NCBI GenBank assembly: GCA_021734505.1 | Contig: JAIPIT010000008.1 | Coordinates: 1-42,618, forward strand | Source: Fidelibacterota bacterium | Lineage (GTDB): Bacteria > Fidelibacterota > Fidelibacteria > Fidelibacterales > Fidelibacteraceae | Direction: 5' to 3' | DNA length: 42,618 bases | Shown: positions 1-8,437 of the stretch, in pieces | How positions within the stretch are numbered: the stretch's first letter is position 1 | How the letters are laid out: the number at the start of each line of letters is the position of its first letter | The notes under the pieces: generated by a model | Told to the model about the DNA's origin: nothing | Seen by the model: the letters and a program-made list of their open reading frames with translations, nothing else | Databases searched by the model: none | Made by a program: the position numbers and the translations under genes

Positions 1-603
1 GAAGGGCCGCTTTTCTCTGACTCTGATTTTTCAAAAGAAAGATTCTACCAAACTTACAATACCGATCTTGCAAATAATTTTGGAAACTTGGTAAACAGAA
101 TTTTCAAATTAATTAAAAAGAATTTTAACGGTATAATCCCGGATTATAATAAGAAAATAAACACCTATATTGAAATTGGCGATGAAAAATATACTATTAC
201 TGATTTCTTTGAAAAGTTTCTGAATAAAGGTTCGATTGAATTAATTGAAAAAGTATACAATGAATTAGAACACATAAATATAAATGCAATAGCCGAGCAT
301 ATTATTAGTTATGTTTCAAGAATAAATAATTATCTTGAACTTACGGAACCCTGGAAGTTGGCGAAAACCGATCTGGATGCCACCGCGACAGTTCTATATT
401 CGGCCTTAGCCAGTTTGCGTCTCTCAGCGTCATTGTTATATCCTTTATTACCCGAAAAAATGACGGAATTCTTTTCGATGCTGAACAATGGCGATACGCC
501 GGGTACGCTGATGAAATGGGACGGTTTGAAACCCGGTACCGAGCTGGGTGAAATGAAAGCCTTATTTCCTCGTTTTGACATGCAGCTATTGGAAAATATG
601 TAA
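1..603 (+). CDS. metG: Methionyl-tRNA synthetase, C-terminal part (5' end outside window)
   Basis: Charges tRNA-Met with methionine in the cytosol. The reading frame is open from base 1 to the TAA at 601-603, giving about 200 residues. It begins EGPLFSDSDFSKERFYQTYN and continues with DLANNFGNLVNR, the typical start of the class Ia anticodon-binding helical domain of MetRS. The rest (ITDFFEKF, EPWKLAKTD, LLYPLLPEKM, LFPRFD) fits the same domain. The protein stops right after LFPRFDMQ, so it lacks the C-terminal EMAP/tRBD tRNA-binding domain that many bacterial MetRS proteins carry. The catalytic HIGH/KMSKS core lies upstream of the window. The in-frame TTG at 88 is internal and not the start. 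tatD follows 16 bp downstream, so co-transcription is likely. Confidence 0.93.
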   Translation, partial: EGPLFSDSDFSKERFYQTYNTDLANNFGNLVNRIFKLIKKNFNGIIPDYNKKINTYIEIGDEKYTITDFFEKFLNKGSIELIEKVYNELEHININAIAEHIISYVSRINNYLELTEPWKLAKTDLDATATVLYSALASLRLSASLLYPLLPEKMTEFFSMLNNGDTPGTLMKWDGLKPGTELGEMKALFPRFDMQLLENM

Positions 604-619
604 TTGAACCGGAGGGTTC

Positions 620-1372
620 ATGTTCATTGATACCCATGCACATTTAAATTTAGATCCTTTTTACGAGGATGTTCAACCCTATATCGATCGGGCATTTGAA
701 GCTGGTGTCACAAAAATAATTGTTCCTTCAACCGACCTGATCACATCAGAGCGAGCCATCTCGCTTGCGGATAGATTCGACCATGTTTATGCCGCAGTGG
801 GCATTCATCCTAACGATAGCACGGATGCTTCAACCGATCATTTGGATATTCTTGAAGAAATGCTGAAACATCCTAAGGTTTGTGCCATCGGAGAGATTGG
901 ATTGGATTATTTTCGTGATTATGCTCCCGCAAATGTTCAACAAAGCATTTTCCGTGGACAAGTGGAATTGGCAAGAGATCTGGGATACCCCATGATCGTG
1001 CATAATCGTGCCGCTGATAATGATACTTTCAGGATCATGGATGAAAGTGGATGTTTCAATGCTCAGTTCCATTGTTACGGTTCAGATGAAATGTTTGCAA
1101 GAAAAGTCCTCTCAAAAGGAGCCTTGATCTCTTTTACAGGCGTTGTAACCTTTGCTAAAAAGGTCAAGGAACTTGTAGCGATGCTTCCTCTGAATAAACT
1201 CATGATCGAAACGGATTGCCCCTGGATGGCTCCGATTCCGCACCGAGGTAAACAAAATGAACCCGCTTATGTTGTTGAGGTGGCGCGAGCATATTCTGAG
1301 ATATTTCAAAGTTCTGTTGAAGATATTGCCAAGATCACAACGAATACTGCAAAAAGGTTTTTTAATATTTAA
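620..1372 (+). CDS. tatD: TatD family metal-dependent DNase
   Basis: Predicted cytosolic metal-dependent hydrolase of the TatD family (3'-5' exonuclease type; also linked to D-aminoacyl-tRNA quality control in some members). The 250 residues match the usual family length. The metal-binding motifs of the TIM-barrel are present: HxH at residues 6-8 (DTHAHLN), Glu92 in GEIGLDYFRD, His in IVHNRA, FHCYGS, and Asp in IETDCPWMAP (usually LETDxPxLAP). The ATG at 620 has a strong GGAGGG site 4 bp upstream. It lies directly behind metG, a neighbourhood seen in many bacteria. Confidence 0.95.
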   Translation: MFIDTHAHLNLDPFYEDVQPYIDRAFEAGVTKIIVPSTDLITSERAISLADRFDHVYAAVGIHPNDSTDASTDHLDILEEMLKHPKVCAIGEIGLDYFRDYAPANVQQSIFRGQVELARDLGYPMIVHNRAADNDTFRIMDESGCFNAQFHCYGSDEMFARKVLSKGALISFTGVVTFAKKVKELVAMLPLNKLMIETDCPWMAPIPHRGKQNEPAYVVEVARAYSEIFQSSVEDIAKITTNTAKRFFNI

Positions 1373-1377
1373 TAAAG

Positions 1378-1452
1378 CTCACTGGTCATCCTGAAAAATT
1401 TCCGAAGGAAATTTGTTCAGCCCGTAGGGGCCCGTAGGGCGATCTCAGTGAG
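1378..1452. repeat. Imperfect inverted-repeat element between tatD and rsmA
   Basis: CTCACTG at 1378-1384 is complementary to CAGTGAG at 1446-1452. Inside lie a second palindromic stretch (AAATTTCC GAAG GAAATTT, around 1396-1413) and a short direct repeat of CCCGTAGGG (1431-1449 area). It contains GTCATCCTGAA, which recurs at about 39373. It looks like a degenerate dispersed intergenic repeat and may also act as a weak terminator for tatD. Confidence 0.5.
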
Positions 1453-1474
1453 AACTTCAGAGTAGTAATAAATT

Positions 1475-2227
1475 ATGTCTCATCGTCCCAAAAAATCTCT
1501 CGGCCAGCATTTCCTTAACGACAAGAACATGATCGCCAAGATCATGCGTTCGATCGATATAAATGAAAATGATACTGTTATTGAGATCGGGCCGGGCGAG
1601 GGGGCATTGACACATGAATTGCTCAAGACTCAATGTGAATTGACAAGTTTTGAACTTGATACTGCATTTGCCCAAAAGTGGATAGAAAAGAGTAAAGACT
1701 ATCTGAAATTTACTTGTATTGAGGGAGATGCTCTGGCTTTAGATTGGTCACCCTATTTACCTGTCGACAAATGTGTGGGAAATATACCCTATAATATTTC
1801 CCGTTCTTTAATGTATAAGCTTTTTTCACATCGTATGCAAATTAATGAAACCCTGTTCATGGTACAGAAAGAATTTGCCGAAAAACTTGCGGCACAAGCG
1901 GGAGAGGACGCTTATGGCATCCTTTCCGTACTCTCCGCGTGTTTTGCCGATGTTGAATATTTATTTTCCATTCCGCCTTCAGTTTTCTATCCGCCACCCA
2001 AGGTGATGTCCGCATGCGTGAGATTGAGTTTTAAAGATATTGATATAAATGACGCCTTACTTATTGAAGTTGTGCAAACTGCATTCAATCAACGCAGGAA
2101 AACTTTACGGAACAGTTTAAAGAGATACTATCGGCCGGAACTGGAAGAAAAGTTTTCCTGGGGAAAGCGAGCGGATGAATTGTCTCCTGAAGATTATATC
2201 GCATTGGTAGATCTCGCCTTAAAATAA
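1475..2227 (+). CDS. rsmA: 16S rRNA (adenine1518-N6/adenine1519-N6)-dimethyltransferase
   Basis: Dimethylates two adjacent adenines in helix 45 of 16S rRNA during small-subunit maturation (KsgA). The 250-residue protein has all family motifs: the N-terminal KKSLGQHFL, the SAM-binding loop EIGPGEGALT (residues 37-46), the catalytic NIPYNIS (103-109), MVQKEFAEKL, YPPPKVMSACVRL and the C-terminal FNQRRKTLRNSL. The start at 1475 gives the expected short N-terminus before KKSLGQ; its Shine-Dalgarno is poor. It is followed by a perfect hairpin at 2246-2274 and convergent gltS. Confidence 0.97.
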   Translation: MSHRPKKSLGQHFLNDKNMIAKIMRSIDINENDTVIEIGPGEGALTHELLKTQCELTSFELDTAFAQKWIEKSKDYLKFTCIEGDALALDWSPYLPVDKCVGNIPYNISRSLMYKLFSHRMQINETLFMVQKEFAEKLAAQAGEDAYGILSVLSACFADVEYLFSIPPSVFYPPPKVMSACVRLSFKDIDINDALLIEVVQTAFNQRRKTLRNSLKRYYRPELEEKFSWGKRADELSPEDYIALVDLALK

Positions 2228-2245
2228 AAAAATCAAAGATATATG

Positions 2246-2274
2246 GAAGAGACGCAGCATTGCTGCGTCTCTTC
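2246..2274. terminator. Perfect 13-bp hairpin between convergent rsmA and gltS
   Basis: GAAGAGACGCAGC, loop ATT, GCTGCGTCTCTTC: a perfect 13-bp stem in the 70-bp gap between two converging genes, so it probably acts as a bidirectional terminator. U-tracts are weak on both strands (A-rich on the left, which gives U's on the - strand). It also resembles the palindromic repeats near 25711-25822. Confidence 0.7.
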
Positions 2275-2299
2275 ATTCCATTCCTATAGTGATTTTCGT

Positions 2300-3727
2300 T
2301 TAATCAGCTTTCTTTTTCAGCCAAACCTGACGTTTATGCAGGAAAGCATTCTTTTTTGATTTGATGATAAAATAAATTGTGCATCCTATCAAATAGAGGA
2401 AGCTTAAACCGAAAAACATCCAGAACCACATCCAATTGCCTGTTAAGAACGTTTTTACCGGCCATGTCATGAACAGGATGAGAGGAATTGCAAAGATAAA
2501 AACAATACCTGAACCATAGGTGTAATCTTCAACGACGGGCGATTTGAATTCGGGGTCAACCACACGCAGAAGCGCAAGCGCGGTGGATAATGTACCGGTG
2601 GATACACCGAAGATCATTAAAGTCCTGAAGAACCGATGTGTTTTAAACATACGTGATCCGATATAGATCACTGCCCATGTTGATACAATTCCACCAATGA
2701 CGGCTACAATAAGGATCGGTAACCAGTAATCCAGAACTACCGCGATCGAGATCGCCGCAATAGCTGCCGTTACCATGATATCTACAAGTAACCCGGATAC
2801 CCTGTTCATTGTAAGATTATCGACAAGATGATCGGCTTTTACCAACAGCAGGAAACGACGCATGATCATACCCGTAAATGCGGCAAATATGAAGTTGATG
2901 CCCCAAAGACTATCACCCAATTGAACACCGGCATCACCGATAAGAGCAAGAAGGTTCGTGAGTCCGAGAAGTAATAGATAAGACAAGAAATAGGTAAATA
3001 TCACCAATCCCGTGTGCAGGGTCATTGTGTCAATGGCCTCACTTTCAGATGTTAAATAACCACCCACGGGACGTTCTGTGCGTTCACGTGAAAAAATACC
3101 GCGGCGCGTTCCGGATTCACCCATATAGGATAATTCTTCTTTGGTGATCCACTTGTTGCGGATCCCGAAATTGATGAGGTAAATACCACCGAAACAGCAG
3201 AAGATAAATCCGATCGCTGCAAAGGTTAATCCAACGGATCCCAATCCGTCTATGGACATCATTGTACCCCATGACTCTCCAATGGACAAAGCTTGACCCG
3301 GGCCGAGCACGAATCCCAAAGGCATGAACACACCAAAGCTATGGAAGAGTTCAGGACGGACAGCGTAGATGATAAAAATGGTCAGGAGCAAACCAAGCAC
3401 AAGCTGAATGGCATATTGGAAAAGGATCCCAACGGCCATTGGTCCTGCACCATCATTGTCTTTTCCCTTAGGCTGCGAATTTTTTAAAGTGAGAACAACA
3501 AAGGACATACCCAAAAAGTGGTAAGCTAGATCTTTTAGTGAACCCAGTTCGAAACCCAGTGCGGGGAAGACATAGTTATAAAGCGGAAGCAAAATAAAAC
3601 CGGCCGTCAAAGCATTCGGAATAAGGAATTTCTGAAAGAATTTTACCTTTGAACGAATGAAAGTGGCGATCAATAATGCTAAAGAAATAATGCCAAGATT
3701 GATGAATACATCCCAATGAAAGTTCAT
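2300..3727 (-). CDS. gltS: Sodium/glutamate symporter (GltS/ESS family)
   Basis: Predicted inner-membrane Na+-dependent glutamate (or related dicarboxylate) uptake carrier. The 475 residues form about 11-12 hydrophobic segments. The segment with FVLGPGQALSIGESWG, followed by GLTFAAIGFIFCC, matches the conserved GPGQ and GLTFA regions of the ESS family; a second inverted half contains GIVSTWAVIYIG. It is longer than E. coli GltS (about 400), with extra residues in a central hydrophilic loop (TRRGIFSRERTERPVGG) and at the C-terminus. The ATG at 3727 has AGGAGGG 6 bp upstream. A structured leader precedes it (3728-3841). The substrate is inferred from family only, so gltS-like is the safer name. 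Confidence 0.85.
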   Translation of the reverse strand: MNFHWDVFINLGIISLALLIATFIRSKVKFFQKFLIPNALTAGFILLPLYNYVFPALGFELGSLKDLAYHFLGMSFVVLTLKNSQPKGKDNDGAGPMAVGILFQYAIQLVLGLLLTIFIIYAVRPELFHSFGVFMPLGFVLGPGQALSIGESWGTMMSIDGLGSVGLTFAAIGFIFCCFGGIYLINFGIRNKWITKEELSYMGESGTRRGIFSRERTERPVGGYLTSESEAIDTMTLHTGLVIFTYFLSYLLLLGLTNLLALIGDAGVQLGDSLWGINFIFAAFTGMIMRRFLLLVKADHLVDNLTMNRVSGLLVDIMVTAAIAAISIAVVLDYWLPILIVAVIGGIVSTWAVIYIGSRMFKTHRFFRTLMIFGVSTGTLSTALALLRVVDPEFKSPVVEDYTYGSGIVFIFAIPLILFMTWPVKTFLTGNWMWFWMFFGLSFLYLIGCTIYFIIKSKKNAFLHKRQVWLKKKAD

Positions 3728-3728
3728 A

Positions 3729-3841
3729 ATCCCTCCTTGTGTGTGGAGTCAGGGATCCTGGATAGGAAGTTCGAATTTGCAACGAACCTATGGGTCCGTT
3801 GAATTAAGGAATTTCTTACCCTGTGGCTTTATGATCCCTGA
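3729..3841 (-). promoter_or_regulatory. Structured 5' leader of gltS with mutually exclusive pairings
   Basis: Read on the - strand, TCAGGGATC (3841-3833) can pair with GATCCCTGA (3757-3749), closing a domain of about 75 nt. That domain holds a 9-bp hairpin CAACGGACC/GGTTCGTTG with loop CATA (3801-3780, one G-U pair). The same GATCCCTGA segment can instead pair through ATCCCT with AGGGAT (3734-3729), which overlaps the Shine-Dalgarno AGGAGGG (3737-3731). This is the layout of a riboswitch or translational switch. I cannot match the inner sequence to a known riboswitch class. Confidence 0.5.
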
Positions 3842-3866
3842 TCAAATTCAGTTGTTTAATTTCAAA

Positions 3867-4121
3867 TTATTTTGAATTATCCAGAGGCTTTTTATAGAAC
3901 AAATAGAAAGAATCATCATCCAGCGCAAAGCCCATTTGATAGCGCCATCCATCCATATTCAATGCTTCATATTCGTATTGCAGGTCATCCATTTTAATGT
4001 GATCGATCGATTCCTTCCCCTGGACCGGGATCACTGAATTCAATAAATACTCGTCATTGACAATTCGCAGGACCTTGTGTCCCCATTCGGATGATGTCTG
4101 TTGCTTTTTGTTTTCTTTCAA
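3867..4121 (-). CDS. Small DUF4177-like hypothetical protein
   Basis: An 84-residue soluble protein of unknown function. The C-terminal half (YEYEALNMDGWRYQMGF, then SFYLFYKKPL) has the pattern of DUF4177-type small domains: an E/Y-rich strand, a (D/E)GW turn and a terminal F-Y-K-K/R-P strand. That is a resemblance by eye, not a search result. The start is TTG at 4121, chosen because GAGG sits 5 bp upstream; no ATG gives a comparable N-terminus. It lies upstream of gltS on the same strand. An AT-rich hairpin (TTCAAA/TTTGAA, 3861-3876) overlaps its stop codon, so it may be a separate unit. Confidence 0.6.
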   Translation of the reverse strand: MKENKKQQTSSEWGHKVLRIVNDEYLLNSVIPVQGKESIDHIKMDDLQYEYEALNMDGWRYQMGFALDDDSFYLFYKKPLDNSK

Positions 4122-4452
4122 GTTCGCCTCTATTATTAGATAAAGTACGAAATTAAGATTAGGTAAGCAATTAATATGTGGGAGTAATTCTTAAACAAAT
4201 TTAAAAGATAAATTATTTATTAATTTTCATTTCTCAATTGTTAATTCTCAATTGTCAATTTTAAAATCTTCCCTTATATTCACTTTAGCATTGTAATTAA
4301 TCGTTTACGATAAAAACTGCTTAAAAGGAACCTTTATCACCTTTAATAAGATCATTAGAGCTTTGTGAGCATTTGTTTGTAATTTAAGGTGGTTGTAGCT
4401 ATTATTAAGACAACGGTTGTTATTTATAAAGACTATTAATTGAGGAGAGTGT
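4122..4452. other. AT-rich intergenic region between divergent genes
   Basis: 331 bp without a convincing gene, separating the - strand 84-residue gene from the + strand SSS transporter; both promoters must lie here. It contains a 14-bp tandem duplication (TTCTCAATTGTTAA at 4231-4244, then TTCTCAATTGTCAA at 4245-4258) and a small palindrome ATCGTTTACGAT near 4300. I see no clear sigma-70 hexamer pair. Confidence 0.6.
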
Positions 4453-5844
4453 ATGGATAATGTAATTGTAATTGCTTATTTGGTAATTATTTTAATTGTT
4501 GGGCTTTTGGCCGGTAGAAAAGTTAAGGATCTCTCTCAATTTTCTGTGGCGGGACGTTCTTTTGGTTCTTTTGTTATTTTTGCAACTCTTTCGGCTTCAT
4601 TTATCGGCGGCGGCTTTTCTATGGGAAATGCTGAAAAAGTATTTCTTTTTGGGATCGTTAATATTTTTGCTCTTTGGGGCTTTAGTCTTAAGGAAATATT
4701 GGTTGCTAAATTTATAGCACCGCGTATGGATAATTACAAGACGGCCATTTCTGTCGGTGATATCATGGAAAAACACTACGGAAAAATTTCTAAAGTTATT
4801 ACCGGAGTATTTTCTGTTATTGTATGTGCAGGAATATTAGGAGCTCAGATCGGCTCAATTGGCTATATCTTTCATGTCTTCTTAGGTATATCTCAAATCT
4901 ATGGAATACTTATTGGATGCGGTATTGTATTTATATATTCAACTGTTGGCGGTATGCGTTCGGTGGTTTATACTGATATAATTCAATTTATTGTTCTTGC
5001 GGTTGGAGTTCCACTAACTCTTATATTTGGTATCATAAAGGTTGGTGGCATCAATGAAATAATCGCCTCTGTTCCTGCAACGCATTTTGCTTTTCCCGGA
5101 GGTCTTAAAACTGTAACGATATTTATTTCGCTATTCTTGACTTTTTTATTGGGTGAAACCTTGGTTCCGCCCTATGTGCAAAGATTGTTTTTAGCTAAAG
5201 ATAAGAGTCATACCCGTAAGGGAACATTATGGAGCGGAATTTTCTCTATCCCGTTTTTTGCAATAACAGGACTTATAGGATTGGTTGCATTGACATTAAA
5301 TCCCGGACTGGATCCGAATTTAGCCATGCCTTATGTGATCAAAGAAGTATTACCTATAGGCCTTTGTGGGGTTGTAGTAGCAGGTATCATTTCAATTGTG
5401 ATGTCTTCTGCAGATTCATTCCTGAATGCCGCATCAGTTTCATTTATTCATGATATTATTACCCCTTTACGGAAAAGCAGATTGGCGGTAAAAACCGAGA
5501 TGTTATGGGTACGGGTAATCAATATTTTGGTCGGCGCTATATCTGTAGTTTTTGCAATAAAGATCAAAAGTATTCTAGATATTTTGATCTATGCATATAA
5601 TTTTTGGTCGCCTATTGTATTAGTGCCTTTGGTATCTGCTATTCTGGGACTTAAGGTCAAATTCACACATTTTATAGCAGGTGCCATTGCGGGTGTATTA
5701 GGTGTTGTGATTTGGAATATGGTCATGAAAAATCCCTTTGGTGTAGATGGGCTTATCATTGGTATCGCATCAAATGCGCTTGTATTTTATGGTCTCTTAA
5801 TTATATCAACCATAAAAGATAAAAAAGCCCAAAATAATCAATGA
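4453..5844 (+). CDS. Sodium:solute symporter family transporter (SSS)
   Basis: A 463-residue polytopic inner-membrane protein with about 13 hydrophobic segments and a LeuT-type fold, predicted to couple Na+ entry to solute uptake. Family marks include the N-terminal GLLAGRKVKDLSQFSVAGRS, the loop SASFIGGGFSMGNAEK, YSTVGGMRSVVYTDIIQF (the SSS signature region) and SSADSFLNAASVSF in the second half, matching the Na2-site serine segment. The substrate cannot be read from sequence. The ATG at 4453 follows GAGGAG at 4442-4447. It appears monocistronic, with a T10-G9 homopolymer and a hairpin (5960-5987) downstream. Confidence 0.9.
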   Translation: MDNVIVIAYLVIILIVGLLAGRKVKDLSQFSVAGRSFGSFVIFATLSASFIGGGFSMGNAEKVFLFGIVNIFALWGFSLKEILVAKFIAPRMDNYKTAISVGDIMEKHYGKISKVITGVFSVIVCAGILGAQIGSIGYIFHVFLGISQIYGILIGCGIVFIYSTVGGMRSVVYTDIIQFIVLAVGVPLTLIFGIIKVGGINEIIASVPATHFAFPGGLKTVTIFISLFLTFLLGETLVPPYVQRLFLAKDKSHTRKGTLWSGIFSIPFFAITGLIGLVALTLNPGLDPNLAMPYVIKEVLPIGLCGVVVAGIISIVMSSADSFLNAASVSFIHDIITPLRKSRLAVKTEMLWVRVINILVGAISVVFAIKIKSILDILIYAYNFWSPIVLVPLVSAILGLKVKFTHFIAGAIAGVLGVVIWNMVMKNPFGVDGLIIGIASNALVFYGLLIISTIKDKKAQNNQ

Positions 5845-5870
5845 AAATGAACTTTCGTTTGTTTTATTTA

Positions 5871-5895
5871 TTTTTTTTTTGGGGGGGGGTATAAT
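5871..5895 (+). promoter_or_regulatory. T10-G9 homopolymer abutting a TATAAT box
   Basis: Ten T (5871-5880) are followed by nine G (5881-5889) and directly by TATAAT (5890-5895). This lies 27 bp after the SSS transporter stop and about 110 bp before the secreted protein gene at 6008. If TATAAT is a -10 box, the tracts occupy the spacer, as in some phase-variable promoters. No good -35 is visible at the present length. Confidence 0.35.
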
Positions 5896-5959
5896 TAAAT
5901 ATTTGATCTGTGGATATTATATCTTCAATTAAGCATTTGGATTATAGTATAATGAAGAT

Positions 5960-5987
5960 GAAAAGGCGCAAAAATTTGCGTCTTTTC
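5960..5987 (+). terminator. 13-bp hairpin upstream of the 6008 gene
   Basis: GAAAAGGCGCAAA, loop AA, TTTGCGTCTTTTC: a 13-bp stem with one G-T mismatch. The 3' arm ends in TCTTTTC, so termination of the SSS gene is plausible though the U-run is imperfect. It ends 20 bp before the start codon of the next gene and could also affect its leader. Confidence 0.55.
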
Positions 5988-6007
5988 AAAAACCGAAAAG
6001 GAAAAAC

Positions 6008-8298
6008 GTGAAAAAACTTAATTGCATTCTTATTTTACTTCTATTATGTGTTTTAACTCTTTCCGCACAAAGCTGGGATCAAATTCTTTCTGATTATGCC
6101 ATTATAGATATTGAACCTTATTCGGGAGGCTACTGGTTGGCTACCCAAAGCAATGGCGCTTTGCGTTACGATTCACAGACTGATCAATGGTATCGATACA
6201 ATAAATCAAATGGGATTATGACCCAAAATGACAATATCAATGATATGAAGATCATGGGTGGTAAAGTTTGGTTTGCGACGAATTATGGCATTTATACTTG
6301 TTCAACAAATGGCAGTAATTGGCAGCATAAACTTTTACCGCCGGGTGATTACTTTTCAAATTGGGTGAGAGCTTTTGATGCAAACAATGAGTATGTATTT
6401 ATTGCCGGCTTTACGGGGCTTTACACCTATTCATTTCAATCAAGTACTTTTACAGCACATGATATTTCATTGCCTGAAAATTACCAGACATCTTATACGA
6501 ATTCGATCTTTGCCACTGATTCTGTCGTTTGGATCGGTACGGATGATGGTGTATTTAGATATGATACTTCAAAACCTCTCAGCGATGAAACATCGCGAGT
6601 ATATTATTCAAAATCGAGTGGAATTAACACAAATTCAGACATTGTAATGTGTCGAAGTCTTTATGCTAATAATGAAGGATTATTTTTGGGTTTGGATGAA
6701 TATACGCCCGCTACGAATCCTTCTTATTGTCTGGGAGGATTATTTTCTTTTGATGGAACTAATTGGACAAAACATGATCAATCTACAGGACTTCCGGCTG
6801 ATGGTATTCATTTTATCCAAGAGTATAATAATAAGATCTATGCCGGGCTTTTCCACTATATCGACGGTGTGAATTTTAATGGTGCAGGTATGCTTGTTAT
6901 GGATTTGCAAGATATGTCATGGCAAGTTCTTGATGCATCAAATTGGCACATTGGCAATGATGCGGTACGTTCTTATTTCTGTACTGAAACAGATACGTTG
7001 GTAGGAACGGACGTTGGACTTTTTACAAATTTAGGATCATTACCTGATCTTAAACCATATGATATGCCCGAATGGTTTTCTCTGAGTTCATTAGGTGATG
7101 GAGAAGTGGAAATACATATTGATCAGGTCCACCTGGCGGATACTTATGAACTTTATATTTCTCAAGATGGATTGAACTTCAGCGATACACTGGAGATCAG
7201 TGCCACTCGCGATACGATCAGTAGTTTAACTTTGGATAAAATGTACTATGTAATGGTTGCAGGTAAGAATGAATTCGGATCGGGTCCAAAATGTAAAGAT
7301 ATTCTTACAGTTTGGATTGGGGCGGAAAAGAATGATATACTGCTTATCCAGGGATTTGACAAGGATGAGATCGGCAACAGCTATGATTTTTGTGGAACCC
7401 ATGGAAAGCATATTGTGAATGCAGGTTATGGTTTTGATGCCATTTCAGATGAAGTACTGACTGAAACGACTATTGATATTAATGATTATGACATGATCGA
7501 TTGGATTTGCGGAGTGGACAGAGATAATATGAGTCCTGAAAACAAACAGTTGATCATAGATTATCTTGAAGCAGGCGGGAATTTGTTTATATCCGGATCG
7601 CAGATCATAGATGGAGTCACTGGAGTAAATACTGATGCAGAATTTTATAATGGGTATTTGAAAGCTTCATGGAAAAAATCGGATACAGGAATCTATGCCG
7701 TTAACAGTGTTGTATCGGGAATATTTAATGGAATAGAGGATCTTGAATTTGATGATGGGACTTATACCTATGATGTTGCCCGTCCAGATGGATTCAAGCC
7801 CTTGGATGGAGCTGAATCTTGTATGCTTTATGCAGCCAAAGACAGTGCTTCCTATGGTTCGGCAGCTTTGCAATATACGGGGACATTCGGTGCATCTGTC
7901 AATGAAGCAAAATTGATCTATATGGGTTTTCCCCTTGAGTGTATTATCAGTGATTCACTACAAGATGCCGTTATACGTTGCATATTGGATTATTTTGAAT
8001 TTAATGTAACACTTACGGGTGTAAAAGAAATTGACATTCCCAATAACATGACTCTGGAGCAGAATTATCCCAACCCGTTTAATCCGCAAACAGCTATCAG
8101 TTGACAGATATCAATAAAGTAAATCTTTCTGTTTATGACCTAAAAGGAAGAAAAATTGAGACTTTGGTAAATGATGTAAAATCGCCCGGTAAATATATTG
8201 TCAATTTTAATGCCCAAGCTATACCCTCGGGAGTTTATTTATATCGTTTAGTGACAGCAAATGAAGTTAGGACGAAAAAAATGGTAGTGATGAAATAG
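6008..8298 (+). pseudogene. Secreted propeller-type protein with type IX sorting domain, frameshifted near the C-terminus
   Basis: Frame one (6008-8104, GTG start, AAAGGA upstream) encodes 698 residues. It starts with a signal peptide (KKLNCILILLLLCVLTLSAQ), then repeats of the two-component-regulator-propeller kind (GGYWLATQSNGALRYD, DSVVWIGTDDGVFRYD), a fibronectin-III-like stretch around 350-435, and an alpha/beta domain (NDILLIQGFDKDEIGNSYDF to YMGFPLECI) like those beside golvesin/xanthan-lyase domains in FCB secreted proteins. It then reads LEQNYPNPFNPQTAIS and hits TGA at 8102. The rest of the sorting domain (VNLSVYDLKGRKIETLVN to TKKMVVMK) is intact in another frame, 8101-8298. An insertion of 1, 4 or 7 bases would rejoin the frames. 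Without the tail the protein may not be exported through the type IX pathway. An assembly error is possible. Confidence 0.8.
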
Positions 8299-8340
8299 AT
8301 TTTAATTCCGAATAATTAAAAAATTATCCTGAAATTACAG

Positions 8341-8360
8341 GGGACGGTCGAAACCGTCCC
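8341..8360 (+). terminator. GGGACGGT hairpin, terminator of the secreted protein gene
   Basis: GGGACGGT, loop CGAA, ACCGTCCC, then TTATTAATTATT. A perfect 8-bp GC-rich stem 43 bp after the stop, with a T-rich tail. The same stem recurs at 16387-16410, so it belongs to a repeated hairpin family. Confidence 0.75.
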
Positions 8361-8386
8361 TTATTAATTATTATCCAAAAAAATCC

Positions 8387-8419
8387 TTGACAATATTAGA
8401 TAATTAGAATATTATCTAA
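8387..8419 (+). promoter_or_regulatory. sdpR operon promoter with palindromic operator
   Basis: A near-ideal sigma-70 promoter: TTGACA (8387-8392), 17-bp spacer, TATTAT (8410-8415). A perfect 9-bp inverted repeat, TTAGATAAT (8396-8404) and ATTATCTAA (8411-8419) separated by 6 bp, covers the spacer and the -10 box. This is the expected position and shape for the operator of the ArsR/SdpR-type repressor encoded immediately downstream, implying autorepression of the whole operon. Confidence 0.8.
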
Positions 8420-8437
8420 ATAACTAAAGGAGGCAGG

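Noticed and set aside
3729-3841. Assignment of the gltS leader to a named riboswitch (SAM, TPP, FMN, glycine and others considered)
   Set aside because: None of the conserved core sequences I know for those classes is present, so only an unclassified structured leader is reported.
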